Part shown: positions 1-8,031 of the stretch, one piece after another | Layout of the letters: the number at the start of each line of letters is the position of its first letter | Numbering within the stretch: the first letter of the stretch is position 1 | Virus record (IMG/VR): IMGVR_UViG_3300041415_000072 | Coordinates: 1 to 34,284 of that record | Direction: 5' to 3' (one strand) | From: a virus | DNA length: 34,284 nt | Program-made: the position numbers and the translations under genes | The notes under the pieces: model-generated | Seen by the model: only the letters and a program-made list of their open reading frames with translations | Databases searched by the model: none | Told to the model about the DNA's origin: nothing

Positions 1-1902
1 CTCAACAGGACGAAGTTTATAAATCACTTCACTTCTTTCTGAACTTATATCTTTAATATTATCTTTATATCGTTCAGAAGAAATAACAGTTCCAAGTTGA
101 TTTGTAGAAGTATTAACAAGAACAGCGGCCGTAGAAATAACAGTTACCCCTGCGATTGCCCCAATATAACAAGTAGTTGAAACATCCCCTCCGCCAGCGT
201 CGCCAATGTGGATTGCATGGTTTTCGCCTTGAATTCCTCCTACGTTCTGACCAATTAAAGTGTTGCTAGACTCAGAGCCTGTATAGCTAGTTCCAGTTCC
301 GTTTCCAAAAAAAACGTTCCTGCTTCCAGATACTCCCCCATACCCCGACTGATTGCCAAAAGCATTGTTATAGTTTCCGCTTGTGTAAGTATAAAGAGCT
401 TGATGGCCTACAGCCGTGTTGGCATATCCCGCTGAATTTTGAGAAAGGGCTAGCGAGCCAATAGCTGTATTAATTTCATTGTTTCCCCCAGCAAATAAAG
501 CTTGGTAACCTACGGCAACGTTATCGTGATATCCGCTGCCACCACCATTAAAAGCTTGGTAACCAATAGAGACATTATTTGTTCCAGAACTAGAAGAGGC
601 TGTTCCAACCCCAAGCGCCGTATTATAATCACTGGAGCCGTCTGTATAACCCGTCAAACTTGCAGGAACGGCTTGTGAACCTAGCTGTCCAGTACTTGTG
701 TTGATGGTAACCATATTCGTATTGGCGACACTTACTCCCTCAATCCCATTGATAAAACAAGCAGCAGCGGAGTTATTACCTATTCGAATGACGTTGCTTT
801 CAGAAGCTGTGCCATTAACATTATAGCCAAGGCAAATGTTGTTGCTTTCAGAGCTTGTATAAGCATTGCCTGCTGAGGTTCCAATTAAAACGTTTTGGCT
901 GCCTGTGGGCGTTGACCCAGAATATGCCGCATATCCAATTGCAATGTTGCTGGAACCACTTGTAAGCTTAGAATTTGCAAGCCCTATTCCAATATTATAA
1001 CTGCCACTTGTAATGCTGCTTAGGGTTCCCGTCCCAATCCCAATATTTCCTGCACCAGTTGTAAGGAGAGTTAGAGCCGCGGCTCCCATTGCAATATTGT
1101 CCGAAAGAGTAATAGAAGCGGCAAGAGCTAAATAGCCGACAGCAATGTTATGATTTCCCGAAGTGTTCGCATGAAGAGTATTGTAACCAAGAGCAACGTT
1201 TTGAACTCCTCCGCCACCAACCGTCGCAACTGCTGCCCCGACACCTAAAGCCGTATTATAATCACTTGAACCATCGGTAAAGCCTGTGAGGCTTGACGCT
1301 GCCGCTTGCCACGAAGGGGGCGCTCCGCTATTTGCAGTAAGCACATAGCCAGGAGTTGCGCTGTTGGCAAGTAAACTGGGAACCCCACTATTGCTTGTAA
1401 TGAGAACCCCATTATTAGCACCAGTTATCTCACCAATGACACTGGTCGAACTGGAATAGAGCAGTTGATTGGCCGTAGTGGTTGTCGGATAAGTAGCTGT
1501 TGTGGCAACCCAGTTTGTTCCATTTGCCCTTAAAATAGTTCCTGTACCTGTAGCAACAGCGGGATAGGTAGCTGTGCTATAAGCAGGGTTCGCAGAAGCC
1601 CCTCCGGATTGCAAGACTTGCCCCGCACTTCCAGGGCCAATTGAAGCTATAGCGCTTGAAGCTCCTCCAACTAAAACGTCATATTGAGTTACAGTTCCAA
1701 CGTTAGAAGGAGCTGCCCACGACGGAAGCGCGCTTGCCCCATTGCTTGTGAGGACATAGCCTGAATTAGAAATGCCTGTGCTTGCCGCCTGTAAGTTGCC
1801 TGTAGTAGTGGTTCCCCCGCATAGAGGTGCATAAGCCGTAGTGCTGGCGACCCCAGTGCCTCCAATGAAAACAGGAAGTGGCTCTTTACCGATATATGTC
1901 AT
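1..1902 (-). CDS. Tail fibre with YadA-head-like repeats and C-terminal peptidase S74 (partial)
   Basis: Partial: the frame is open to the window edge, giving 634 residues without a stop. The start is the ATG at 1902-1900, overlapping the upstream stop as TAATG. The N-terminal third is Ser/Thr/Gly-rich. From about residue 195 there are many short repeats of the NxAIGYxAL type, as in trimeric YadA head domains. Two larger modules each open with GSSDYNTALGVG (about residues 210 and 420) and end in a VNTSTNQLG-like segment. The last visible residues, SSERYKDNIK then YKLRPVE, match the beginning of the peptidase S74 intramolecular chaperone domain, which in phage fibres helps trimerisation and then cleaves itself off; the Ser near residue 609 would be the cleavage residue. 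Inferred role: host-contacting fibre. Family call is firm, receptor unknown. Confidence 0.85.
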   Translation of the reverse strand, partial: MTYIGKEPLPVFIGGTGVASTTAYAPLCGGTTTTGNLQAASTGISNSGYVLTSNGASALPSWAAPSNVGTVTQYDVLVGGASSAIASIGPGSAGQVLQSGGASANPAYSTATYPAVATGTGTILRANGTNWVATTATYPTTTTANQLLYSSSTSVIGEITGANNGVLITSNSGVPSLLANSATPGYVLTANSGAPPSWQAAASSLTGFTDGSSDYNTALGVGAAVATVGGGGVQNVALGYNTLHANTSGNHNIAVGYLALAASITLSDNIAMGAAALTLLTTGAGNIGIGTGTLSSITSGSYNIGIGLANSKLTSGSSNIAIGYAAYSGSTPTGSQNVLIGTSAGNAYTSSESNNICLGYNVNGTASESNVIRIGNNSAAACFINGIEGVSVANTNMVTINTSTGQLGSQAVPASLTGYTDGSSDYNTALGVGTASSSSGTNNVSIGYQAFNGGGSGYHDNVAVGYQALFAGGNNEINTAIGSLALSQNSAGYANTAVGHQALYTYTSGNYNNAFGNQSGYGGVSGSRNVFFGNGTGTSYTGSESSNTLIGQNVGGIQGENHAIHIGDAGGGDVSTTCYIGAIAGVTVISTAAVLVNTSTNQLGTVISSERYKDNIKDISSERSEVIYKLRPVE

Positions 1903-2423
1903 TATAAGACCTCATAAGATGTGCCATTAAAGACAAGACTTGCGGATTCGTAATTTAAGTCGATTAAATATGTTGTAGCTCCATCAATAAGCACAGCGCC
2001 ACCAACAGTAGTAATTGTGATATTATTCACGCTAGAATTGCCGCCTCTGTCTTTCACTACAAACATTCTGTAAGTAGTAGGGGCATTGGGAAGCTTTATT
2101 GTCATCGCGTGATTGGAGCCGCCAGCGCTAGTATCCCCAGTAATATAATAATCTGTAGCGACAGCTGTATAAACATTAGCAACAAGGGCAGCATTTGCAT
2201 TTGTGTAATTAGTAAGAAATTGTGCTTGTGTCTCTTGAATGGTTAAGGTATTTCCAGAGCCGCTAGTGAAAATGTTTCCAGCAGTAGAAAGCCCACTTCC
2301 CGACACCCCTGTGCCCAAGACATTAAGAGTATTTCCTACTGGTACCGCCGCTCCTGAATTAGCGTCAAACGTAGTAGGAATCGCAGGAGCACCCCCAGGT
2401 ACTGATAGGAAATACTGGCTCAT
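1902..2423 (-). CDS. Fibre-like structural protein, 173 aa
   Basis: Unrecognised family. It is Gly/Ser/Thr/Asn-rich with alternating hydrophobic residues, the texture of beta-structured fibre proteins, and no signal peptide. A C-terminal stretch (MTIKLPNA... YRMFVVKDRGG... ITITTVGG) resembles short fibre tip domains that pack as beta-strands. It starts ATGA-overlapped with the 117 aa gene; a GGAGGAG ribosome site lies inside the end of that gene. It is the third of four fibre genes on the minus strand and is followed by the S74 fibre. Inferred: fibre or fibre adaptor; not confirmed by any diagnostic motif. Confidence 0.6.
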   Translation of the reverse strand: MSQYFLSVPGGAPAIPTTFDANSGAAVPVGNTLNVLGTGVSGSGLSTAGNIFTSGSGNTLTIQETQAQFLTNYTNANAALVANVYTAVATDYYITGDTSAGGSNHAMTIKLPNAPTTYRMFVVKDRGGNSSVNNITITTVGGAVLIDGATTYLIDLNYESASLVFNGTSYEVL

Positions 2424-2773
2424 AGGGCAACTCCTCCAATAAATCCTCCCACATAGAGACTACCGGAAGTAGGGCTCCCAAGCGTCTTAACATAAGGGCC
2501 ATATTTTGCCGGGAGTACAATCTTATCGCTCTTGAGGTCGATAATAATCGTGGCGTCTGCAATCACTGGAAAGGCAGCATTTACCCCATCCCAGGACCAC
2601 TGCACAGAATCATTTAGAGTAGAAACAATAACTATAATAACCATGGGAGCAGCAAAAAGTGCGCCCCCAATTAATTGGTAACTTGAGGTGAGCGCGGAAT
2701 AAGCTATACTCACCTGTGTGAAAGGAACCGCAGTGTAAATATTATTAGAAAGGGCTCCTGAATAAACAGTCAT
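2420..2773 (-). CDS. Small fibre-associated protein, 117 aa
   Basis: Unrecognised. ATG preceded by AAGGAAATAAAT, a reasonable ribosome site. The sequence begins MTVYSGALSNN and contains a hydrophobic valine/isoleucine-rich segment (residues about 42-52) followed by SVQWSWDGVNAAFPVIADATI, a pattern seen in beta-rich virion proteins rather than a membrane span. It ends with GSLYVGGFIGGVAL. It lies between two fibre-like genes in one minus-strand operon and overlaps the next by four bases (ATGA). Probably a virion protein; function unknown. Confidence 0.55.
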   Translation of the reverse strand: MTVYSGALSNNIYTAVPFTQVSIAYSALTSSYQLIGGALFAAPMVIIVIVSTLNDSVQWSWDGVNAAFPVIADATIIIDLKSDKIVLPAKYGPYVKTLGSPTSGSLYVGGFIGGVAL

Positions 2774-2783
2774 ATTTATTTCC

Positions 2784-3671
2784 TTAGTTAATAATATGGT
2801 AGTTCACTGTACTTGTGTCTGAAGAACTGCTGGAAGTAATTACAAAACTGGTGCTAGGTGTAATTGAACCAGAGGGTGCTGAGAGAGTCCCTGGGGTTCC
2901 TCCAAGAGTATTTGCACTTAAGAAAATGATTGAGTTGGCTGTTACAGCAGTGGTGCTTACCGTAATCGTTCCGGCTGTCATTGCGGCTGTAATCCCAATA
3001 GCGTCAGAAGCGGCAGTCGAAGCATGTATAAGTAGCTTATTCCCAGTATGAGCTAAGCTGAGGTTCCCATTTGTTGCAGTGATGTTTCCAAGTGTTGCCG
3101 TAAGTGTGGTCGAAGCGGTTAAAGAGCCTGTAACAGCGGTATTTCCGGTAGCATTACCAATGTGAACAGCACCAGTACCTCCGACGCCAATAGTAGTTAC
3201 AGCTGCGCCTGTTGTGTTAATGTTGGTGGTGCCGGTAATTGAGGTCGTTCCAGCACTTACAGTGAACCCAGAGCCAGCAGTTAGACTTGTAGTTGTAGTT
3301 AGACTGCCAGGAGCGGTAATAGCCGAGGGAAGACTTAAGGTAAGTGTATGCGAGGCGCCGGAAGTGGTGATTTCATTAGCAGTACCCGCAACAGTTACAT
3401 TAGGGTTAGGCGTTGCAGTACCAGAGTTATCTCCAGTTAGCCCAGTAAAAGTGCCCATTGAAGCGCCTGCAAGTAAGTCCCAAGTAGCAGTTCCGCCAGA
3501 GATAGAGACGCAAGCATAGATATTGGCATTGGTGTTATCTACGGCAAGTGTACCCGGTGGCTGGAGGTTGTTGGTTCCGGGAGCGCCTGTGACGGCAATC
3601 ACATTTGCTGGATTAACGACTTGGCCCCCACCGTAGTAAGGGGTAGTGACTGGGGATAGTACAGGGGGCAT
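2784..3671 (-). CDS. Low-complexity fibre protein, 295 aa
   Basis: First gene of the fibre operon. ATG with an AAGGAG ribosome site nine bases upstream. After a Pro-rich start (MPPVLSPVTTPYYGGGQ) the protein is dominated by Thr, Ser, Gly, Ala and Asn in TGT/TTS/TGN steps, typical of a beta-helical or beta-sheet fibre shaft. No cysteine clusters, no transmembrane segment. The repeated motif described at 3695-3728 lies directly upstream and probably drives it together with the three downstream fibre genes. A role as fibre shaft or base is inferred from composition and position; no named domain is visible. Confidence 0.65.
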   Translation of the reverse strand: MPPVLSPVTTPYYGGGQVVNPANVIAVTGAPGTNNLQPPGTLAVDNTNANIYACVSISGGTATWDLLAGASMGTFTGLTGDNSGTATPNPNVTVAGTANEITTSGASHTLTLSLPSAITAPGSLTTTTSLTAGSGFTVSAGTTSITGTTNINTTGAAVTTIGVGGTGAVHIGNATGNTAVTGSLTASTTLTATLGNITATNGNLSLAHTGNKLLIHASTAASDAIGITAAMTAGTITVSTTAVTANSIIFLSANTLGGTPGTLSAPSGSITPSTSFVITSSSSSDTSTVNYHIIN

Positions 3672-3694
3672 AGAGGGAATCTCCTTATAAGTGT

Positions 3695-3728
3695 TGTAAA
3701 CTTTATTTTAGAACAAAGTAATGTTTAT
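3695..3728 (-). promoter_or_regulatory. Late promoter/operator candidate, site A
   Basis: Read on the minus strand this contains TAAAATAAAGTTTACA, 23 bases before the ATG of the 295 aa fibre gene. The same sequence, with small changes, occurs before the first gene of the other minus-strand structural blocks. On the plus strand a weaker inverted copy (GTTTATG, 3722-3728) faces the plus-strand cassette at 3782. Promoter function is inferred from position and recurrence. Confidence 0.5.
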
Positions 3729-3781
3729 GAATATACAAGAAAGAGATTGTTGCATAAAATAAGTGGCAAAAAGAGGAGACT

Positions 3782-4000
3782 ATGGGGATTTTAGAACTTA
3801 TTGTAGTCTTAATCACTATTGCAGGGTTATTTATCTGGAATAGGGCAGAAGGAAGGGCGGATATTAGACACATGGATAATAAATTAGATTCTATGAGAAA
3901 TCTTATTGATGCCATTCGAGAAGAAACCAAGGCCATTCACATGGAGATGAAAGACTTTCATAACAGACTTTGTGAAATTGAGGAGAGGAGAAGTAAATGA
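3782..4000 (+). CDS. Small membrane-anchored helical protein, 72 aa
   Basis: ATG with an AGAGGAG ribosome site. One N-terminal membrane span (about residues 3-18) is followed by a charged helix (NRAEGRADIRHMDNKLDSM... MEMKDFHNRLCEIEERR) that looks like a short coiled coil. It opens a plus-strand cassette of four overlapping tiny membrane ORFs inserted into the minus-strand structural genes. Small proteins with one span plus a charged helix occur in phage lysis cassettes and among membrane regulators. Lysis or moron function is inferred, not shown. Confidence 0.65.
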   Translation: MGILELIVVLITIAGLFIWNRAEGRADIRHMDNKLDSMRNLIDAIREETKAIHMEMKDFHNRLCEIEERRSK

Positions 4001-4071
4001 TTTGGCCTTGTATTTACACGATTCTTTTTTTAGCATGGGGAATTTATTGGAGTCTTCCTCATGGTAAATAA
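3997..4071 (+). CDS. Membrane micro-ORF, 24 aa
   Basis: ATGA overlap with the 72 aa gene. The peptide is nearly all hydrophobic (MIWPCIYTILFLAWGIYW) and ends SLPHGK, so it could span or coat the membrane once. It overlaps the following 53 aa gene by eleven bases. Its place in a tightly overlapped cassette is the main support for it being translated; the length alone would not be. Confidence 0.45.
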   Translation: MIWPCIYTILFLAWGIYWSLPHGK

Positions 4072-4222
4072 GAAACTTAAAGGAATAAATTTAGAAAAAA
4101 TTGGAGTTTATATAGCAGCAGCTATGGGGTTTTGGACAATTCTAAATTCAATAATAGACCTAAGAGAGAGAACCGCTAAGATTGAAATAAAATTAGAATG
4201 TTTAGAAAAGAGGAACAAATGA
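4061..4222 (+). CDS. Small membrane protein resembling XhlA/holin-accessory proteins, 53 aa
   Basis: ATG at 4061 inside the end of the 24 aa ORF. Layout: basic N-terminus (MVNKKLKGINLEKIG), hydrophobic centre (VYIAAAMGFWTILNSII), then a charged helix (DLRERTAKIEIKLECLEKRNK). A short membrane protein with a heptad-like charged helix recalls haemolysin XhlA-type lysis accessory proteins, although XhlA has the span at the C-terminus. No ribosome site is obvious, so translational coupling is likely. Function inferred only from shape and context. Confidence 0.5.
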   Translation: MVNKKLKGINLEKIGVYIAAAMGFWTILNSIIDLRERTAKIEIKLECLEKRNK

Positions 4223-4272
4223 GTTGGTTTTTTGCAGCAATTATCGCTTGGATTTTTTCAAAAATAGAATAG
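4219..4272 (+). CDS. Membrane micro-ORF, 17 aa
   Basis: ATGA overlap with the 53 aa gene. The peptide MSWFFAAIIAWIFSKIE is a single short hydrophobic segment. Its stop codon directly abuts the stop of the convergent 557 aa gene (4272/4273), so no base is left between the cassette and the structural genes. Too short to call on its own; overlap phasing is the support. Confidence 0.35.
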   Translation: MSWFFAAIIAWIFSKIE

Positions 4273-5946
4273 TTATTTTTCTTTTGAAATCTCATCTAAT
4301 TCTTTGAATTGCCTTTCTGCCTTTATAAAATTACCCATATTCAAATTCTCAAGAGCACTCTTCCATTTTACTGCGATTTGAGGCTTATCTAGCAGCATTT
4401 GGTAAAGTGTTTTTGCGGACTTACTAAGATGATGAACTCCAGCAACTTTAGGATGAATAGCATATTCAGCGCCAAGTTGAACTAAATCTTTATATCCATC
4501 TGCTCTTGCTTTTTTTAACATAGCATATGATTTTTCTGTTGAAAGCAAATCTTCCGTTAAGGTTTTAAAATTATTAAATCCCTCTTCTCCGAGAATTCTT
4601 TTAAATGGCCTTGAAACATATGCTTTATCTTTAGAAAAGATATCTTTCGCTTTTTTATAGTCAATTTTTCCTTCAAACAACTCATTTAGGAAATTTTCTA
4701 TAGATTCAATATCGTTTATTTCTTGCCATCGTTTATTGGTAAATTTAAATAACTTATTGAATTCAAAGTCTGGATATTCTTGTTCAATAGTATCTACGAT
4801 TGCTCTGTTATAATCTAAGAGAGCTTCTTTTTTCCCTTCATTAAAAGATTTTGACTTCCCAGGTTCATAAAACTTAGCTAAATCTTGGTTATTTTTTCGG
4901 AATTGTTCTACAAGTTGTGGAGCATAAATTTCTTCATGAGGAATATTCTTGTTAAGTCGTTTAATTTCTTTTCGATAAGCAGTTTCCGATTCCCCTGGAG
5001 AAAATCCCTTGGTTTCTCTGGAATTATATCTTCTTCGAAAGACATCTCTAACATCTTGCGTGTGAATAGGAGTTTTTATGTCTGCTGCAACTTCTTCAAC
5101 TTTTTCGAATAGCCCCCCTATTTTTTCTTTAAATAAGGAGTCTTCTTTCATTGCAGAATATGTTTTATTCTTTTTTAAAAGGTCTTCGGATAACGCCTTG
5201 AAGTCTGTTTCTATGGCTTGAGTAATTTTTTCGTATCTCTGTGGAGAAACTGTTGTAGGTTTTTTAAGAGTTTCAAATCTACGAGTGGTTAAACCAGAAG
5301 GTTTTGTCACTTTAGAAATATTTGGGGAAGGAGCTATTCCAGAAGCTACAAGTGCTGTTGTTTCTGCAATTCCTTCTGGGACCCCTCCTGCTTCTAATGC
5401 CTTAGCTGCTATTGGAGCTATGACAGCTGCTGTTCCCTTTTCTGGGAGAGTCCCTGGGCGTAAAGCAAATGCCGTTCCACCTAAACGCAATCCTTTTTGA
5501 AGCTCTGTTTTTGGTTGAAGAGGAACGCCAGTTTTTTCCTCAGTCCATCGTTCAACATTCTGTTGCGTAGGAAAAGACTTTCCAGCAGCTTCAACAGCTT
5601 GTAAGTATTTTTCTTCGTCTAATCCTTCAAAATTTTCCCAAGGAGCATCTGGAAACATCTCTTTTAATTTGGGAAGCCTTTCTTGCAATTCATCCCACTC
5701 AGCTAAAGCTTCTCCTTGCCCAACAAGAGTACTAATTGCTAGAGGCCAAGTCCATTTACTTGCGTAACCCAAGGGAAGTTGAGCTGTAGTTCTTGCGACA
5801 CTCTTACCAAATCCCTCAGAAGGTTTAATTCCCTGTAGGTCATTTGCAAAAATATTGTTTTCAGAAATTTGAGAAGGTTGAGCTTGTGAAGATTTTGCAC
5901 TCATTCCAACATCTGAGGCAAAAACATTTTCTTTAGATAAAACCAT
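4273..5946 (-). CDS. Ejection/internal virion-type protein, 557 aa
   Basis: Start is TAATG-overlapped with the upstream gene. The N-terminus carries two related short motifs (ENVFASDV near residue 6 and NNIFANDL near 30). Residues about 50-75 and 155-210 are Ala/Gly/Leu/Ile-rich and weakly amphipathic (for example AAVIAPIAAKALEAGG), then a long Lys/Glu-rich helical C-terminal two thirds with coiled-coil texture. Large helical proteins encoded between tail and fibre genes are commonly DNA-ejection proteins that enter the cell envelope during infection. No lytic transglycosylase motif is visible. The role is inferred from position and composition. Confidence 0.6.
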   Translation of the reverse strand: MVLSKENVFASDVGMSAKSSQAQPSQISENNIFANDLQGIKPSEGFGKSVARTTAQLPLGYASKWTWPLAISTLVGQGEALAEWDELQERLPKLKEMFPDAPWENFEGLDEEKYLQAVEAAGKSFPTQQNVERWTEEKTGVPLQPKTELQKGLRLGGTAFALRPGTLPEKGTAAVIAPIAAKALEAGGVPEGIAETTALVASGIAPSPNISKVTKPSGLTTRRFETLKKPTTVSPQRYEKITQAIETDFKALSEDLLKKNKTYSAMKEDSLFKEKIGGLFEKVEEVAADIKTPIHTQDVRDVFRRRYNSRETKGFSPGESETAYRKEIKRLNKNIPHEEIYAPQLVEQFRKNNQDLAKFYEPGKSKSFNEGKKEALLDYNRAIVDTIEQEYPDFEFNKLFKFTNKRWQEINDIESIENFLNELFEGKIDYKKAKDIFSKDKAYVSRPFKRILGEEGFNNFKTLTEDLLSTEKSYAMLKKARADGYKDLVQLGAEYAIHPKVAGVHHLSKSAKTLYQMLLDKPQIAVKWKSALENLNMGNFIKAERQFKELDEISKEK

Positions 5947-6815
5947 TATTTCTTAGGCCCTCTTAAATGGTTTATTGCTTCAAAATAATCGTCATGGAGT
6001 TTTTTTCTGTAAGACTCTAATTTTTTTTCTACAATAGCGGGAATTTTGGAACGAGAAACTCCTTGTTCTAACAATTCATCGTGTAGTCTGAGTCTTTCTT
6101 GTCTAAGTAACAACCCAGATTTTACAGATAAAGCAGCAGCTAAGTTGGCCTCTTGTCTAACTCCAATTTCTGCTTGCATTGATTGTGCAATTTTTAATTC
6201 ATTACCTGTAGTATTTCCCCTGAAAGTGTCTTTAATAGTATGTCCCATTAATTGCTTTAGTCCATTATTAAATTCTTTAGAGCCAGGAGTTTCAAGCATA
6301 TTTGTAATAGAGGCTGGGACACCTAAGTCTGTTGCGATATGTCCAATGTTTGACAAAGAAAGAGGGTCTACTTCTCCCGACTTTATAGCATCAATCATCT
6401 GTTCGCTTGATTGCATGTAATCATTTAAAGACTTTCTATCTGCTGCAATTTGCTCATAATAAGGAACTTGTTCTGTCTCTGCTAATTTTCGCTCTTCCCC
6501 ACGCTTTTCTTTTCTAATCTCAATTCCTTCTTTCTGTTCCATCTTTTGTTGCTGCAAAAGGGAATTCATAGCAACTTTAGCGCCTTCAGTTCCAAACGCC
6601 GTTTCAAAATCTTGGTATACCTGAGGCGCATTAATCGGGGAAATATTTGGTAATGGACTTGTTCCTTCTGCCCCTTGCTGTTGAGGAAAATAAGATTGTA
6701 GTCTTTTGAGTGCTGAGCCTTTCTGGTAACCTTGGAGCACATTCCCAGCAGCCTGTTGAATATGAGGCATTAATTGCTCTAGGGGTGTAGGGACGTATGG
6801 GAGAACCTGGACCAT
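5946..6815 (-). CDS. Helical ejection/internal virion-type protein, 289 aa
   Basis: TAATG overlap with both neighbours. The Gln-rich N-terminus (MVQVLPYVPTPLEQLMPHIQQAAG) is followed by a strongly charged central helix (KEGIEIRKEKRGEERKLAETEQ, about residues 95-117) and a mostly helical C-terminus ending in a basic segment (YRKKLHDDYFEAINHLRGPKK). It has no export signal or enzyme motif. Its position between the Gly/Gln-rich 169 aa protein and the 557 aa protein suggests one of a set of ejection proteins. Family not recognised. Confidence 0.55.
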   Translation of the reverse strand: MVQVLPYVPTPLEQLMPHIQQAAGNVLQGYQKGSALKRLQSYFPQQQGAEGTSPLPNISPINAPQVYQDFETAFGTEGAKVAMNSLLQQQKMEQKEGIEIRKEKRGEERKLAETEQVPYYEQIAADRKSLNDYMQSSEQMIDAIKSGEVDPLSLSNIGHIATDLGVPASITNMLETPGSKEFNNGLKQLMGHTIKDTFRGNTTGNELKIAQSMQAEIGVRQEANLAAALSVKSGLLLRQERLRLHDELLEQGVSRSKIPAIVEKKLESYRKKLHDDYFEAINHLRGPKK

Positions 6816-7018
6816 TATTTACCTCTCTTTTTTCTTTTAAAGTCCTGCATTCCGGCAAGACCCGGCCTTGCTTCTGCTGATTGCCCGAGTTGAAGGCTGT
6901 TGCGCTTCTTGGAAGGGGGATTAGGCTCTTTTTTATAAGAGCGGTTCCACTCATCTACAGGCTCGTCTGGGACATATCCTCCGCGGAATTGGCGTTGATT
7001 TACGGTGTTCTTGGGCAT
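6815..7018 (-). CDS. Small basic virion-region protein, 67 aa
   Basis: I chose the ATG at 7018, eight bases after a GGAG ribosome site and right after the upstream stop (TAATATG); a longer frame reaching 7069 would overlap the preceding gene. The peptide begins MPKNTVNQRQFRGGYVP and is basic and disordered, ending KRKKRGK. Unknown function. Its place between two probable ejection-protein genes suggests a DNA-contacting or virion packaging partner, but that is inference. Confidence 0.5.
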   Translation of the reverse strand: MPKNTVNQRQFRGGYVPDEPVDEWNRSYKKEPNPPSKKRNSLQLGQSAEARPGLAGMQDFKRKKRGK

Positions 7019-7019
7019 A

Positions 7020-7529
7020 TTACTTACTCCAAGGAAACTTAAAACCACCTTGCGCCCAACCACCGCCAAGCTGACCAGCAGCCCCTAAACCGCCCTGTAA
7101 GAGTGTTTGCCATAGAGGAGCTTGTCTTTGCATATAAGCGAATCCTGGGGTTGCTAGACCTGTCTGTGAACCTCCTAAGCCAAGACCTCCAAGGCCACTG
7201 GCCGCTTGCAATTGCATTTGAGCGAGCTGAGTAGCCAAGTCAGTATTGAGGTTGGCGGCACTTGAAGCGAGAGCTTGGTTAAGGCCAGAGGAGCCTTTTG
7301 AGCCGGAGAAAGCATTGAGAATAGAGGGAATGGTTTGCTGTTGATAGTCTTGCATCGCTTTTTGCTTGAAGATTTCTCCCCCTCCGCCACCTGGCAAAAA
7401 TTGCTGAAAGCCTTGCATGGCTTCTTGTAGTGCGGGACCCGAGAAGCCCAGAAGTTGATTGAGTGCGTTTGTTTGTTGTGGAAGAAGGGTGTCCTTTTTA
7501 ACGTAACCCCCGCCCTTGCTCTGGCCCAT
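7020..7529 (-). CDS. Gly/Gln-rich ejection-type protein, 169 aa
   Basis: First gene of the ejection block, with the repeated motif at 7538-7559 immediately upstream and only eight bases between it and the ATG. Sequence is low complexity: Gln-rich helices (PQQTNALNQLLGFSGPALQEA, DLATQLAQMQLQAA) alternate with Gly runs (PGGGGGE, GLGGLGLGG), ending in an aromatic/basic tail (GGFKFPWSK). Such short Gln/Gly-rich proteins recur in podovirus-type genomes beside ejection proteins. No catalytic motif. Virion role inferred. Confidence 0.55.
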   Translation of the reverse strand: MGQSKGGGYVKKDTLLPQQTNALNQLLGFSGPALQEAMQGFQQFLPGGGGGEIFKQKAMQDYQQQTIPSILNAFSGSKGSSGLNQALASSAANLNTDLATQLAQMQLQAASGLGGLGLGGSQTGLATPGFAYMQRQAPLWQTLLQGGLGAAGQLGGGWAQGGFKFPWSK

Positions 7530-7537
7530 ATTTCACC

Positions 7538-7559
7538 TGTAAACAGTTTATTTTAATTG
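7538..7559 (-). promoter_or_regulatory. Late promoter/operator candidate, site B
   Basis: Minus-strand reading contains TTAAAATAAACTGTTTACA, eight bases before the ATG of the 169 aa gene. It includes a short palindrome (TAAACAGTTTA) and lies at the divergent junction with the plus-strand gene at 7610. Close spacing to the ATG means any transcript starting here has a very short leader. Confidence 0.5.
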
Positions 7560-7609
7560 TAGCACTTAAAAAGTATGTGTAGCAATATGCTTCGGAAAAA
7601 GGGGTGAAT

Positions 7610-8029
7610 ATGTCTTTTAAAGAAAAAAGTGAAAAAGAAAAAAGTGAAATGGAAGATAAGGTTGTTAAACTGCTCAGAAAAACAAAGTTAATTTCTAAGC
7701 TTTTCTCTTATCAACATGAGATGTTAGACCATTTATACGATAATTCTGAAGAATACTCAATAGAATTATTAAACTTTGTGTACAGTTCCTTTTGTGAATT
7801 TCAACAGCGTATATTGAAAGATTACTCTGACTCTGACATGGAAAAAACAATATCAACGGAAGAAAAGTGGTCTCTTTCAGAAGCTACTCTTAAAGACCTT
7901 GACGATTATTATCTCAAATTTAAAAAAGGAAGAGAGAACTGTTCAAAAGGTTTTTTTGTTGAAAACGCTCTAAGATGTTTTTTTAAAAATTTAGATTTGC
8001 AAAGACAAGTATTTGACCTTAAGGAGTAA
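7610..8029 (+). CDS. Unknown charged helical protein, 139 aa
   Basis: ATG at 7610 preceded by AAAGGGGTG; an in-frame GTG six bases earlier falls inside the ribosome site. The N-terminus is a Lys/Glu repeat (MSFKEKSEKEKSEMEDK), followed by helical sequence rich in Tyr, Glu and Leu. No membrane span, no known motif. It is the first of two plus-strand genes inserted into the minus-strand structural block, only about 80 bases from the divergent 169 aa gene. More AT-rich than the structural genes, which fits a moron (a gene acquired by the phage with its own promoter). Function unknown. Confidence 0.6.
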   Translation: MSFKEKSEKEKSEMEDKVVKLLRKTKLISKLFSYQHEMLDHLYDNSEEYSIELLNFVYSSFCEFQQRILKDYSDSDMEKTISTEEKWSLSEATLKDLDDYYLKFKKGRENCSKGFFVENALRCFFKNLDLQRQVFDLKE

Positions 8030-8031
8030 AC

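Noticed and set aside
2239-3519. Plus-strand frames opposite the fibre genes
   Set aside because: Antisense shadows of low-complexity Gly/Thr/Val-rich genes; no ribosome sites.
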